DNA from: Merluccius polli
Lineage: Eukaryota; Chordata; Actinopteri; Gadiformes; Merlucciidae
Assembly (NCBI GenBank): GCA_030340625.1
Contig: JAOPHQ010005144.1
Location: 1 to 64,000, forward strand
Length of the DNA stretch: 64,000 bases
Reading direction: 5' to 3'
Both the position numbers and the translations under genes were made by a program. The first letter of the stretch is position 1, and every line of letters starts with the position of its first letter. Shown here piece after piece: positions 52,728-64,000 of this stretch. Below the pieces are notes generated by a model. It did not search any database. It worked only from the letters and a program-made list of their open reading frames with translations, and was not told the DNA's origin.

Positions 52728-55700
52728 GTCTGCGCTCTGTCTAAAGCAGCGGACTAGATGTGCCACAAGGCCCATGCTTTCAAAAACAAAAAGAGCACCT
52801 GAATGACAGCCCAGCATTCATTCAGTGTGTAATTCCCTGGAAAACAGCTGTCTGTCAGAGGAGCCGGTGACTGTATAATAATGATGCACTGGTATGGTTG
52901 TCATTGATGTAAAAACCTAATGATCCTCATCGGTCAGCCAGAGATGAGAGATGAAAGTGGGTGAAGGTGAGTAAGTGGCAGCTGAAATCAAATAGCAGAG
53001 AGACAGATGCCGGTGATTTCACATGCAATAGTTTGTTTCCGTATCTCATGGCACCAATCAGAAAACCAAAATTCCATAACCTGTCTTTTGTCAACACCAG
53101 TGCCCAATATATAGTGATATTTTGTTATATATTGTAATGTTATATTCATTTAGCTTGCAATACATTTCTCAAGTGGCCAACACCACTAATCCGTGTACTG
53201 GCCCAACGTGTTAAAACAAAAAAACCATCAACTGCGTATATATGGGCTTCAATAGGAAAATAGATCATTTTTCAAATGTCTCTGGGAGAAAGGGCAGAAA
53301 AAGGCATGGATACATTCTTCTGGAAGAAATCTGACGCCTTTTAGGAGACCTTCTCGTTTCCCAGGCGCCACCAATCCTAATCATGGGTTGTGAGATAGCT
53401 TCGCTCTTTGTGCCACGGAGGAAGAACAGTGCAGTGTGCCATCTGCACTAAATGTAGTCTACCACTTACCCCGGCAATTAGAAAAACACCAAACCCACGC
53501 ATTCTCAGTTGCAATGTTAAGTGAGCCTCCATTTGTATTTCGATGTATTGTTATATGTTATCGTTATAGGTAAGGTTACTTGCCAAACACACTACTTGCA
53601 ATACAACAACGCTCGCTGTAAACTTCTGTTAAGGTCCGCCAAAATTTCCAATGATTAGCAGTTACAAAATGTACTGACGCATTTAAATGCAAGTTATTCA
53701 TATTATACATTATGCCATGTCCTAACTGAATGCGAGCGTCCGATTATCGCGTAACATCAAACGCTCTCTGTCCACAATGAATCCGCAAAATATGCACGTC
53801 CGTTATGTCATGTAACAGAAACCACGGGATAACCACAAATAAAAACTAATTTCAGCTCCCCGGGGTGGGACAAAATTTAACTTCAGTTAACTTTATGCAG
53901 ATGAGCATGAGATGAGATGAGATGTGGATTGGATAACCATCATTCAGTCAGTACTGGCGGACCAATGGGTCTGTGGCGGACTTGCGTTGTGTTTAATTTA
54001 ATTTCCTGGTTTTAGGCACTTCCATCGACAACTCCCACAGTAGCAACTAGAGAAGATGGGGGCGCGATGCCACGCAACACGAGGCAACACGTTTGGTCTG
54101 GCCGGGCCGTTAGGACATTCCAGTAGAAAGCAATGCAATCAAACTGATTTTTTTGCCAACGCTCACTCACGTCGCATTTAGTTAGGACTTAGTGTTCAAT
54201 GGAAAAGGTGAAGATGTTGTATCCTGACCTAGAAATGCGGTGCCGTGTTTAATCATCATGAATTCAACACTTGAACAGTGTGCTGTTGGTGGAGTTGCAA
54301 CTAGTTTCTTTCACATTTTAATCAAACCAACAGTTCCACAGGAACCCAGATGCACTGCAGCAGAGTTTATCCTCCAATTCAAAGATGTCCTCTTCCTCAG
54401 TAAGAGAGTCTGATTAAAATCCACTTTGACGTTTAAGGAATAAGCACTTTGGGAAGACTTAGCAAATACTAATCATGTGTCGACATGTTCCCGAACAAGA
54501 CACATTTTCGCTTATGGAAAATTACTCCCCCCCCCCCCCCCCCCCCCCCCCCCAATATAAATCCATCCTTATTTATGTATTAAAGGTAATGCTCTCACTG
54601 TATGCATTCAGAACAGAGTTGAAATGGTATATATAATGTGGATGACATCAAATGTCTACTTGTGTCTTGGGTATGTAGCTTGATCTTTAGTTGTACATAT
54701 GAACCACCTGAGTACAACCAACTGAAGGAGTTTCCTTCCATTTAATACCGTGTGATCTGTACTCAGATCAGGTCGGATTAGATAAATCTGGACAGATCTA
54801 AGGCTACAGTCACATGAATACTTTTGATATGTAAGAGAGAGAGAGAGAGAGAGAGAAAAAAAAAGAAAGAGAAAGTGAGAGAGAGAGAGATTTAGGCACA
54901 TTGTCACAAGGACAACTGGCCATTAACAACATAAATGTGTTTATGTAATCCTCACGACTGTACGAAAAACTTCTGCAGGGGAACTTGGCGATAGTGAAAG
55001 CGCTCTATGAATAAACCATGCAACGCCATGACAAGTGAACTTTTGTCCTTCCTCTGCGGATTCGACTATTCTTAAGTATGTTTGCGGTAGAAAGCCACAC
55101 ATCAGTCACGTACAAAACCACACACCATTCATCGCCGGTTCTTTCTCGCAAACCCAAGGACATTTCCGGTGAGGTAGACATAAAAAGATGACTCATTGCT
55201 TCTCTATCCTGGGAATGTGTACATTCCTGAATGACTATTGGTACCCCTGAGGGGGGGGGGTAATGAAGGAAGAGTGGGTCTAAATTATTCTGGACCATGT
55301 AACCACAGCAACCACAACCAAGAGCACACAGCAGTGTATCGGACGTAGGTGGTGGACGGAGATGAGGGCGAAGCACGCGCCTCTGCAATCAAGGAGAACT
55401 CATCATCGCGACTCACCGGTGAGTCGGTGAGGTTACACTGACCTGACGTCTTTATTTTGTTTTGGTAACACAGGCTTAAAGTGTCCGAAGACCACCAACT
55501 GTCCTTGATTTGTTCCTTCTCAGAGACTCTGCCTGAATATAAGGTCACTCACTTCATTATAGTTCAAGATGTGTTTAATTTGGTCTATTGCCTCCACAAC
55601 ACTTTTACAGATATGAAACATCAACAAGAAACATCAAGGATTTAAAAGAAATCTAAGCCGACAGCTGAAGAGCTTATTCTGATTGTATTTTGACACTCTT

Positions 55701-57706
55701 GAAACAGCTGTATGTGGGTTTAGGTCTCATATTTGCCATCAAGGGGTTCAGGAAACAGATTTAACGGATTTGTGTGAAATAGCATCTTTGACACATCTAA
55801 TCACAGTCATAGCATCCCTAAGGAATGGCACGGAGGTCCCTGTATCATTTCATCTAGCGTCAGTGGGCTACAGCAGGCTATATGCACGTATCATGTTATC
55901 TACATACATACGCCGTCTCACTGTAATCACCTAATTAACTGTTTTGGTGAACTTTTGGCTGTCTTCCACTTTAAAAACAGCCATGAGGCCAAATAGAGAA
56001 GGAGGCCATCAAGGGCATGGGGGAATTATTCCAATGTTTGGCATTAGAAGCAGTTAAAGAGAGCCCTTCGCTTGACAATATAACAGTGATTTCATGTGAC
56101 GACATAATGGCTTCCAGACCTGCGGGAGTTGGGTTCATGAACACTATCACGGAGGAGGGAAAAGACGCACCGCTCAGCAGTCGGTTAGCGCCACGTTTTA
56201 GCTTTGCCCGGTGCTAAGTTCAGGTGCTTGAGGAGTCTGTCTATGCTGGATTGTTGCATCAACAACATGAAAAATGCAGGCGATGGTAATGTTTGAATGC
56301 TGAGTATGTCCTGGAGGGAAATAGTTTAACAGTTAAGACAGGGTCAGGGTTTAATCAGGGTTTCTTCTTTTCCCCTACTTTCATCAACATTCATCTACTT
56401 TGTTGTCATCTTGAGGTGAATATTTTTTATGAGGAAGCTCTATGTCTTGTTATACTGTAGGTGAGATCATGGGAAAAGTCAAATCAACAGAGTGCTGACT
56501 GGGTTTTCCATTGACATATCCTTTGGCAAACTGACACGGATTCAAGCCTGCATATTCACCGCAGACAACTGTGTAGAGGATCATTTAACAACAAGGGTCA
56601 ACCCTCAAAGAATGACACTGCGTACACAAGCAAGGTTGTTTGCTTTGTTATTAGAAGAGATTTCTGTGTGCCAGGGATGAATGACCCAGAGTGCATTACA
56701 ACGATCAAAAGCCAACAAGCGACCACTTTGATCCAGTCCGATGTGGTATTTAAAGTGTATTTCTAAGGGCTTCACAATAATGCAATATTATCAGTTACAG
56801 TGGGTTTCAATGAATTATGGTTAAATGATACAAGATAATCAAAACAAATGCCTGTTGATGTTCTAATCCACATGATTATCATGATACAGTATTGTCCACA
56901 AAGCCCAGTTCAACTTCACATTGAACCTTATACTGTAGCTCTTTTCATAGGAAACTGCAAGGTACTTAAACAAGGATCATGTGACAACGGAGATGAATGA
57001 ATGAAACCTAAACTAATGTTGATTTAGGATTGACAGAAACTGTCACCCGCCTCTTCATTGCAATATTGGTGTCAGGTTAAATACATCATTACATTGTCTC
57101 ACCTCTTCACATCATCCCAAAACATCCCTGTTTATTCTGGATAATTCATGTTAATTTCAAACCAAAGTTCCCACCTTTGAATACAAACACATCTACAATC
57201 AACAAAAGTAGCATTGTCACCATGGCAAACTGGTGACCTAAATGTTAAACATGTGTGTGGGACCCCACAGTGCACAGTATCAACCTTCAGAGAGGCATTT
57301 TGTGATCCCCAGTCACTCTAGCAACTAATTTACTTAAGTTATGAAAATGTATGAATAAACAACCCCTTAAACCTGTGCACTATGTCATATGTTCACTGTT
57401 GCCATCACTGTCAATGAAAATGTCCTCATCTCTGTTCCTCCACAGACCAGAATATCCAGAGGGAAACCTGTGGGTGGGCGGGCTTTATGATGACGACTCA
57501 TGACGATGGTTGCAGAAGTATAATAAAAAGTATGAAATGTGTGCAAAAAAAGTGACAGAGATGGAGTGCAGGCTTAATGTTGCCAATGACATCGCTAACC
57601 ACAACACAACTATCTGTCATCGAGTCCTAAGAGGTAGTACGTTTGTACACTGTAAGTTTGGGAGCGGGGCGGTGAAGTAAGTAATAGTTCTCTTTTATGG
57701 AAGATA

Positions 57707-57744
<38 letters not shown>

Positions 57745-58576
57745 CAACGGCTTAATTAACATTACATAACAAACCACTCTGCAAGTCTCCATAGGGAAAA
57801 CAAAACAAAAAAGTGTTCAAAGACTGCGTTCGCTCTTTCCATTTGTCTCACACACCCCGGGCTGACGCTCAGCACAGCTGGAAGTGTAATCATCATGGCT
57901 GCCGCATAGAAACACACCAAAAAAAAAGGCGGTTGACAACACCGCGGCTCACACCCAAGTAGGCTTGTCATGGGCGCGTGCGCAAGTCGGAACAGCGCAC
58001 ACCGGCACATAGTTTGTCCGAGCTGCCGTGACTTGTCTCGCTGTCAATTTCCAGCTGGAGGCAGGAGGGGTTGCCCGCGCGCACAGCGACACCAGATGAG
58101 AAAAACAACGAGAGATAATGTCGTCGCGACCTTAACGCCGGACCACCCAAAACAAAAACTGAAAATATGATTAAAAAAACGGTTTCCAATCCAAATCTCT
58201 GAAGCCACCACATCCAGGAGTTCAGGCCGTTGGCGGATTTTCTAAACCCAACTTGTTGTATGACTCATATCCTTGATCCTGGCTCTTAACATAACAAAAA
58301 AATCATGCATGCAGACATGCAGTTCCATACGGATAATATTAGACAGTGAAAACATACTTTTTGACCATGCAGACCGTGTCCGGGTGATGTTAGCGCACAA
58401 ATGCTACACAGAAATAGCCCAAGTTAACCACACAGTGGATGAGGCATTGCTTATGATGAACTAAACCCATGGAAGGAGGATGAGGTAATGCTATTGTCAG
58501 GAGTCGCTACTTCTCATTCTCTATTCTAAACTCACTCACTTGACCACCGCTTGCAGCCTAAAACAGATGCTAGTGA
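52727..58576. other. pard3 intron, no gene recognised
   Basis: Nearly 6 kb with few repeats: a C-run (54527-54553), GA-rich stretch (54833-54890) and GT tract (57711-57740). Open frames are under 130 codons and none matches a known domain or shows flanking splice signals with a plausible protein. Confidence 0.45.
54527..54553. repeat. 27-nt C-run
   Basis: Uninterrupted homopolymer; length in an assembly should be regarded as uncertain. Confidence 0.9.
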
Positions 58577-58581
58577 GAGAG

Positions 58582-58636
<55 letters not shown>

Positions 58637-58637
58637 G
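58577..58637. repeat. (GAAA)n microsatellite
   Basis: About 14 GAAA units, followed by GACA units and a G-run at 58675-58685. Confidence 0.95.
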
Positions 58638-59361
58638 AGGAGGATGGACAGACAGACAGACAGAAAGAGAGAGGAGGGGGGGGGGTTTATTTTCAATATT
58701 GTAAAGGGTTTTCCTGAACATAAGCACAGATGCTGATCAACTTAGTGTTGTGTCACAAATGTGCACACGCGCACGTGCACACATACACACACACACAGTA
58801 AATAGACAGCTCTTAGCTTGAAGTGTTTTCCTGTATAGGGCTTTTCCTATACAGAGCAAAGCTAACATCCCTCTATATTACCCACCATTATCCAATGGAA
58901 AAGGAATGCTTGTGTGTACTCTGAGGGTCGGAAAACAGGCTCCCATGTTAGGGCTCGCAGAACAACAGTACAGACAGAGGAAGCTGTCAGTACGTACCGA
59001 CAAAGGAAGCTGTCAGTACGTACTGCAGTGAGGTTCAGTGTTTTTCCATCTCCATCGCCAATATGATGTCTTCTGCCCTCCCCAGAACCATGAAGCCCCT
59101 ATAACTGAACACCTTAGCACGAGCACTTCGTCATAACCAATGAAGCCCCAAAGAGAAATCAACCACGACACGCAACGGGTGACTTTATCTGATCTCATCT
59201 GTTAATCTACTCTCATTGAAACCTTTTTTGGTCTGCTGCCTATGAGTCAGGATCGAGTGTGAGAGCGTAGTTCAAGATAACTTATTTTAGGAATATAATT
59301 GTTTCATCGTTTAGGTCAGCGAGTACAAATACCAAACATTTGCTGCTATAAAAACATTTGA

Positions 59362-59365
<4 letters not shown>

Positions 59366-59425
<60 letters not shown>

Positions 59426-59444
59426 TATATATATATATATATAT
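59366..59444. repeat. (AT)n microsatellite, interrupted
   Basis: AT dinucleotides over about 80 bp with one CAGT interruption, self-complementary as a whole. Confidence 0.95.
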
Positions 59445-59842
59445 GTTTGGTTCATGGAGCATTATGAAATTAATATTTTATTTCTCGGCTGCTTGTCAGA
59501 TAAAGCAAGCCAATTTAAGACGTTGCTTTAGACTCTGGTAACTTGTGATGACATTTGCTATATATATTATGCTATAATATTTGACATTTTCTAGATTAAA
59601 TGATTCATCGATTAGTCTGCACTTCTAAATATAGTCTGAACTATATTTAGAAGTCATCTAGATAGCGTATTGCTTCCAACAGGGCCAGAAAAAAGGCTGA
59701 GATATCCTCCAGTCTAAAGCCACTATCTGTCAGGGATCTGCCTGGGATAACGTGGATGTGCTACAACTGGAGTCAGGCCGGTGGAGGCAGGATAGGCAAG
59801 AAATAAAATTGAACAAAAACAAAGGAAACAACAGCATCAGGT

Positions 59843-59914
59843 GACCTTGTGGCGCAACGGTAGCGCGTCTGACTCCAGATCAGAAGGTTGCGTGTTCAAA
59901 TCACGTCAGGGTCA
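59843..59914 (+). tRNA. Solitary tRNA-Trp(CCA)
   Basis: 72 nt identical to the majority type. Flanks (CAACAGCATCAGGT upstream, TTTGTTTTTCCG downstream) are unrelated to the array and to the other solitary copies. TTTTT at 59919-59923 terminates. Confidence 0.96.
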
Positions 59915-61069
59915 TTTGTTTTTCCGAACCCATGTCCGATGACCTTGAGCAAGTTAAAGCGCACGTTTGTTACACCAGCAGGAGAGTACGTGAGTAGGAG
60001 CGGCAGAATCCAGTGAAAATGTCCAAATTACGCAGACAATTATTGACCAAACAATGTGTTTTCAGGGATCGGAAAAAAAAACAACCGGGCTCCTGACGCA
60101 CCGCGGTCACACCCTTTTAACATTCCTGAGGCTGTCGATGAAGAGCCTTTTAGGACCTAAGTGTGCGTGAATTATTCAACATCACGTGTGCTCGGCACAG
60201 ACACCATTGTCCTACCGCTAACGGCTCAAGCAAATCATTAGCCAGTCTATCTCAAGATAGGGGAACGAAGCCGCGTAGCTCTGGGCGAGGCCATGGCCGA
60301 GGTTAGGACAACACAGGCCTGTGTCTGTCTGGGACACATCTTTTGATGTTTAGCGCCCTGTCACAGAGGAGAGCGCCCTAGCCTGTTTCACGTGTACGAC
60401 AGAGAGAGTGAAAGAGAGACAGTGAAAGAGAGAGGGAAAGAAGGACTTAAATAATGTAGTACAATTGATTTCCTGCCTTTATACTTTAAGGGTTGCCTAC
60501 AAATGCGTCATTTGAGTAAATACAATGACATTTGTTCCGGGGGGGGAACTGATCTGAACAAAAGAAGATGCCAAACAAATTATCGACAATTAGTAGTACA
60601 AAGTAAGCATGCACTGCAAGAAAAAGCAGGCATTTCTGTTGGTCCAGCTTCTCATGTCTCAATGAAATCTGAGCCACAGCGTCACATTTCAATGACTGAG
60701 GCAAAGACTGCACCGAGATCCATGCTCCCTCAAAGAGCAACACACTGCAATGATGAACTTGGTGATGATTGTGGCCACAATGACCAAGCACTGTATTGTA
60801 TGCAGACCCAGACTCGCTGAGTCCGTTGGTAAGACAATGAGAATGGCAAACACTTGAAATTAAATTAGTGTTATTTTGCTATTAGTTAATTTACATCTTA
60901 GCACATCTGATGTCCTGCAAAAAGCAAAATAATTAAATACTTTACCAGAGATTTGAAACCAATGACTTCTCTGAATGTAGAGACTTTTTAGAGATGATCT
61001 GTTACCGACCAGGATGCAAGGTTGGTGATTGACCCTTATAAGGTCCAATCATTTTTTTAGGCACACCTG
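59915..61069. other. No gene recognised
   Basis: Single-copy intronic sequence; the open frames at 60486-60820 on both strands overlap each other and show no known domain. Confidence 0.45.
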
Positions 61070-61950
61070 TACCAAGAAGGCCACAGGGCAAGATGGCATC
61101 TCTGCGTGTATCCTAAAAACACGTGCAGAGGATTTGACACCGGCATGGTGACGCATCTTCCAAAAATATGTGGACTTCATCCCCACCCTTTAGAAAAAAA
61201 ATCAATAATGTCCCTAAAAAAACTAAACACCTGGAAGAACCAGGGCTTATGCACGCTTACTGTTTGTTGATTTTAGCTTAGCTTTTAATATGCCGCTGCA
61301 GCCTCACATTGTGATTCAGAAATTGAAACAGATGAGTATTAATAATTTTATTTTAAGATGATATTCTTCTCTGTTAACCAATTGTACCCAGCATGTTGGG
61401 GTTAACAATGCCTTTTCAGATCAATCACCGCTGGCTTCCTCCTCAGGGTTGTGTCAGCTCCCTGGTCCTCTTCACACTGACTCCACCCTGAGAACTACAT
61501 AATTAAGTTCTCAGATGACACAGCCATCCTTGGCTTAATGCACACAGAGAGACAGTAGTTCATCAGTGTTTACCACTCTGAAATAGAGATTTGCGCAATT
61601 GGTGTGACTGTGACACTAACCATCTTATGTTAAATGTGATGAAGACTGAGGAGGTGTTTGACCCTAAGGCAGTGGGGTGATCCTAGGCCGTTGGTTATAG
61701 CTGTTGGTGGTTGAGCTGGAGGGCCCATGTTGAAAGTCTCTGCTCTGGACTGCAGTAGCATACATATATGTATTTTTGATGTAGAATTAGGGTCTATGGC
61801 GTCGAGCAGATGTTCATGTTGCTATTGTACCATGCAGTCTTAGAGAGTATAATAAGATATGGGATAACAGCCTGGTGTGGCAACTTGTCTGTAACAGTTG
61901 AACATTCATTACTGCCTATGGCCATTAAGACTCTCTACATTAACAGGTAA
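61070..61950 (+). pseudogene. LINE reverse-transcriptase fossil
   Basis: Across frames one reads KKATGQDGIS, ILKTRAEDLTPAW, VDFSLAFNM, QKLKQMSINNFILRWYSSLL, TQHVGVNNAFS, then KFSDDTAIL-like (LSSQMTQPSL in a shifted frame) and LVWQL. The order matches the reverse-transcriptase region of L2/Rex1/CR1-type non-LTR elements (KKATGPDGIS, FSSAFNTI, QGCVLSP, FSDDT). Multiple stops and frameshifts make it inactive. The 5' and 3' ends of the element were not found. Confidence 0.75.
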
Positions 61951-61996
61951 TGTAGGTTTTCGGCAATGGGGGTTGTGCAATATGTAGCCTCAACAC

Positions 61997-62119
61997 GTAA
62001 GGCATAATCCACGACGAGGTGTGCATGTATTGAAAAATAATGCACTTCATGGAGGCAACCCCCCGGCGTCGTGCATTATTTTTCAATACATGCACACCTC
62101 ATCGTGGATTATCCCTTAC
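61997..62119. mobile_element. 123-bp hairpin MITE
   Basis: Arms of 49 nt, GTAAGGCATAATCCACGACG... and the near-exact inverse ending ...CGTGGATTATCCCTTAC, around CTTCATGGAGGCAACCCCCC-type loop. Same family as 32822-33050. Terminal duplication not evident. Confidence 0.75.
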
Positions 62120-62712
62120 TTAAACTACACGCTTGTTTAGGCATGACACTCACACATGTGCTTGTAGTAACCTGGAACAGAGAACACCCTCAATGAGGAT
62201 TTCATGGATTTTGTGTTCAAATCCTGTCACTTGGCAATGTTTATATTTAGCTAAATTACAGTATTGCCGACATTGATTCCCCCTCTTAGCACTCACACAG
62301 CCCGCCCTCCCCTGCATCTCACTTGTTACATAAGCTATATTTTCACAATCACAGAACCATGTCTCAGGCATTTATAGCCGTAGGTGTGTGTCATCAGCTG
62401 ACACTTATTTATATGTCTGCATGTCACGTGCACCTGAGCATCTCCACCAGATTTTCCCTTCCTGCTTAAGCCAAGGGAAAGACCCTTCTGGAAGCAATAC
62501 CAGACAAGAGCTTCACATTCACATGTTTCAGGCTGCAAGCAGTGGCAAGTGAATGAGTTTATACACTAGAAAAGAGGATGAGAAGTAGCTGACGACTCCT
62601 GACAATAGCATTAAACTCATCCTCCCTCCATGGGTTTAGATCATAAGCAATGTCTCATCCACTGTGTGGTTAACTCAGCCTTTTTCTGTGTAGTATTTCA
62701 CCAATTCTCCCT

Positions 62713-62820
<108 letters not shown>

Positions 62821-63895
62821 AGCTATGCAAACCACATGAATTAAGTTTTATAGCCACTGACATGATGTGTACATGTCTTACAGAGAGGAAAATGTAGGCC
62901 CAAAAAGTAACTACGACCAAATAATATGCTGATTCATGCTGTGGCGACTACATGGATAAATGGTATTTGTTGGAAAAAAAAGAAGAAGATAAGTGTACAA
63001 TGTGTTTATTATGTTTAAGGACCATCATCATCCACTATGACAATAAATGCCATCCAGTTTACCACACAATATAGAGTTTATAGTAGTAATAATAGTTTCA
63101 TTGTTTTAGAAATCAGTTTTGAGTTGTATATGGGTCTGTCTTGGGCTTTCCATATACTGACTAATCCTTCCACATCAGCATAACCTTGGCCTGACATGAC
63201 TCCATGCCACAGGAGTGCAATGTTTTAATAAAAGAGAAAAAAAGAAACTAGGGGGAGAAAAAAGCAGGGGAAAAATTGCAGCAAATCCCTGAAAGGAGCT
63301 GAAACGTGACTTTTTAAGAGGAAGAAGTGTCTCACTCAGTCAGCTGGAAGGAGCAGAGTGTCCACCGTTGACCGGCTGGGTGGAAAAAAAACTAAACAAT
63401 CATTGCGGCCGGTGAAAGATAAAGAGACGAAAAAAGGAGACATAGATGAGGAAGAAACAACACAAAGGAAAACACAAGTATGAATTATTTGAGCATTGGG
63501 GGAAGAGCAACCGGGAGAGGGGAAAACGGCCCTGGCGATGGAGTTGTGGTGTTTTTTTCTCGGCAGAGGTCACCGAGTTCAAACTCAAGGTTCACTGTGT
63601 CTCCCCTTCAGCCATGATCTCTACTCTGGAATACATTATTATTATGTGTCTGCCCACACAAATATACAGCCCACCCCCAGACACACACACATCTCTCCTA
63701 AACACTGCCTGACCAAAATTACATCCTCCGACGGCCTTGTGTTTCGTCGCCACGCACCAAGTCTTAGCAAAACTGCGTAGTTCTTCTGCCAATAGATCAC
63801 ACGCCTCTCAACCCCAATTACAGCTCATTACCGTAATAATATTCCTTTTGACATAACTGACTTAGCTCCCCTCTCTTACGTAACTGTGGTTGGGG

Positions 63896-63898
<3 letters not shown>
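62821..63898. other. No gene recognised
   Basis: Single-copy intronic sequence. Overlapping open frames at 63400-63792 on both strands have no known domain. Confidence 0.45.
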
Positions 63899-63982
<84 letters not shown>

Positions 63983-63985
63983 GGG
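63899..63985. repeat. (GT)n followed by a 20-nt G-run
   Basis: More than 30 GT dinucleotides running into a G homopolymer at the window edge. Confidence 0.95.
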
Positions 63986-64000
63986 TGGGGGCGTGTTGGG

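Noticed and set aside
52306..52806. 166-residue plus-strand frame
   Set aside because: Mostly GT and AC tract translation joined by unrelated sequence.

Overview
The window looks like intronic DNA from a ray-finned fish. Only one protein-coding exon of a host gene can be supported: 37219-37320 on the minus strand, a 102-base phase-0 exon encoding 34 residues (including VHRLEHGDGGILDLDD) that matches the N-terminal oligomerisation domain of the cell-polarity scaffold Par-3 (pard3). Its acceptor and donor are both visible. No neighbouring pard3 exon was recognised, so almost everything else lies in the two large introns around it. Very dense CA/GT, GA, AT and GACA microsatellites and many fish-type DNA transposons fit a teleost genome.

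From about 1.9 to 35.7 kb the intron downstream of that exon is occupied by a decayed and expanded array of RNA polymerase III genes. The basic unit is a head-to-head pair: an intron-containing tRNA-Ile(TAT) on the minus strand and a tRNA-Trp(CCA) on the plus strand, separated by a conserved spacer of about 200 bp. I count 17 structurally intact tRNA-Trp genes inside the array plus three solitary ones at 40.9, 45.5 (minus strand) and 59.8 kb; fifteen of the twenty are identical over all 72 nt. tRNA-Ile copies are in worse shape: two or three look intact and many are truncated, intron-less or carry altered anticodons. The tRNA-Trp genes fall into subfamilies that differ by paired (covarying) acceptor-stem changes.

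The array is a landing site for DNA transposons, several with clean target duplications: Harbinger-type elements with 3-bp CAG/CTG duplications (one inside the anticodon loop of a tRNA-Trp), hAT-type elements with 8-bp duplications, TTAA-flanked hairpin MITEs, and repeated fossils of a DDE-transposase C-terminus that ride along with the tRNA unit. A recent tandem duplication (about 16.0-21.2 and 21.2-24.9 kb) has a 1.4-kb Harbinger element in one copy and the exact empty site in the other. A further unit at 27.6-29.2 kb is inverted.

From 35.7 kb to the end the sequence is mostly single-copy intron with long microsatellites, three solitary tRNA-Trp genes, an inverted-repeat element at 50.5-51.1 kb, a LINE reverse-transcriptase fossil at 61.1-61.9 kb and a small hairpin MITE at 62.0 kb. 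All family assignments are by recognition from sequence; no database search was run.
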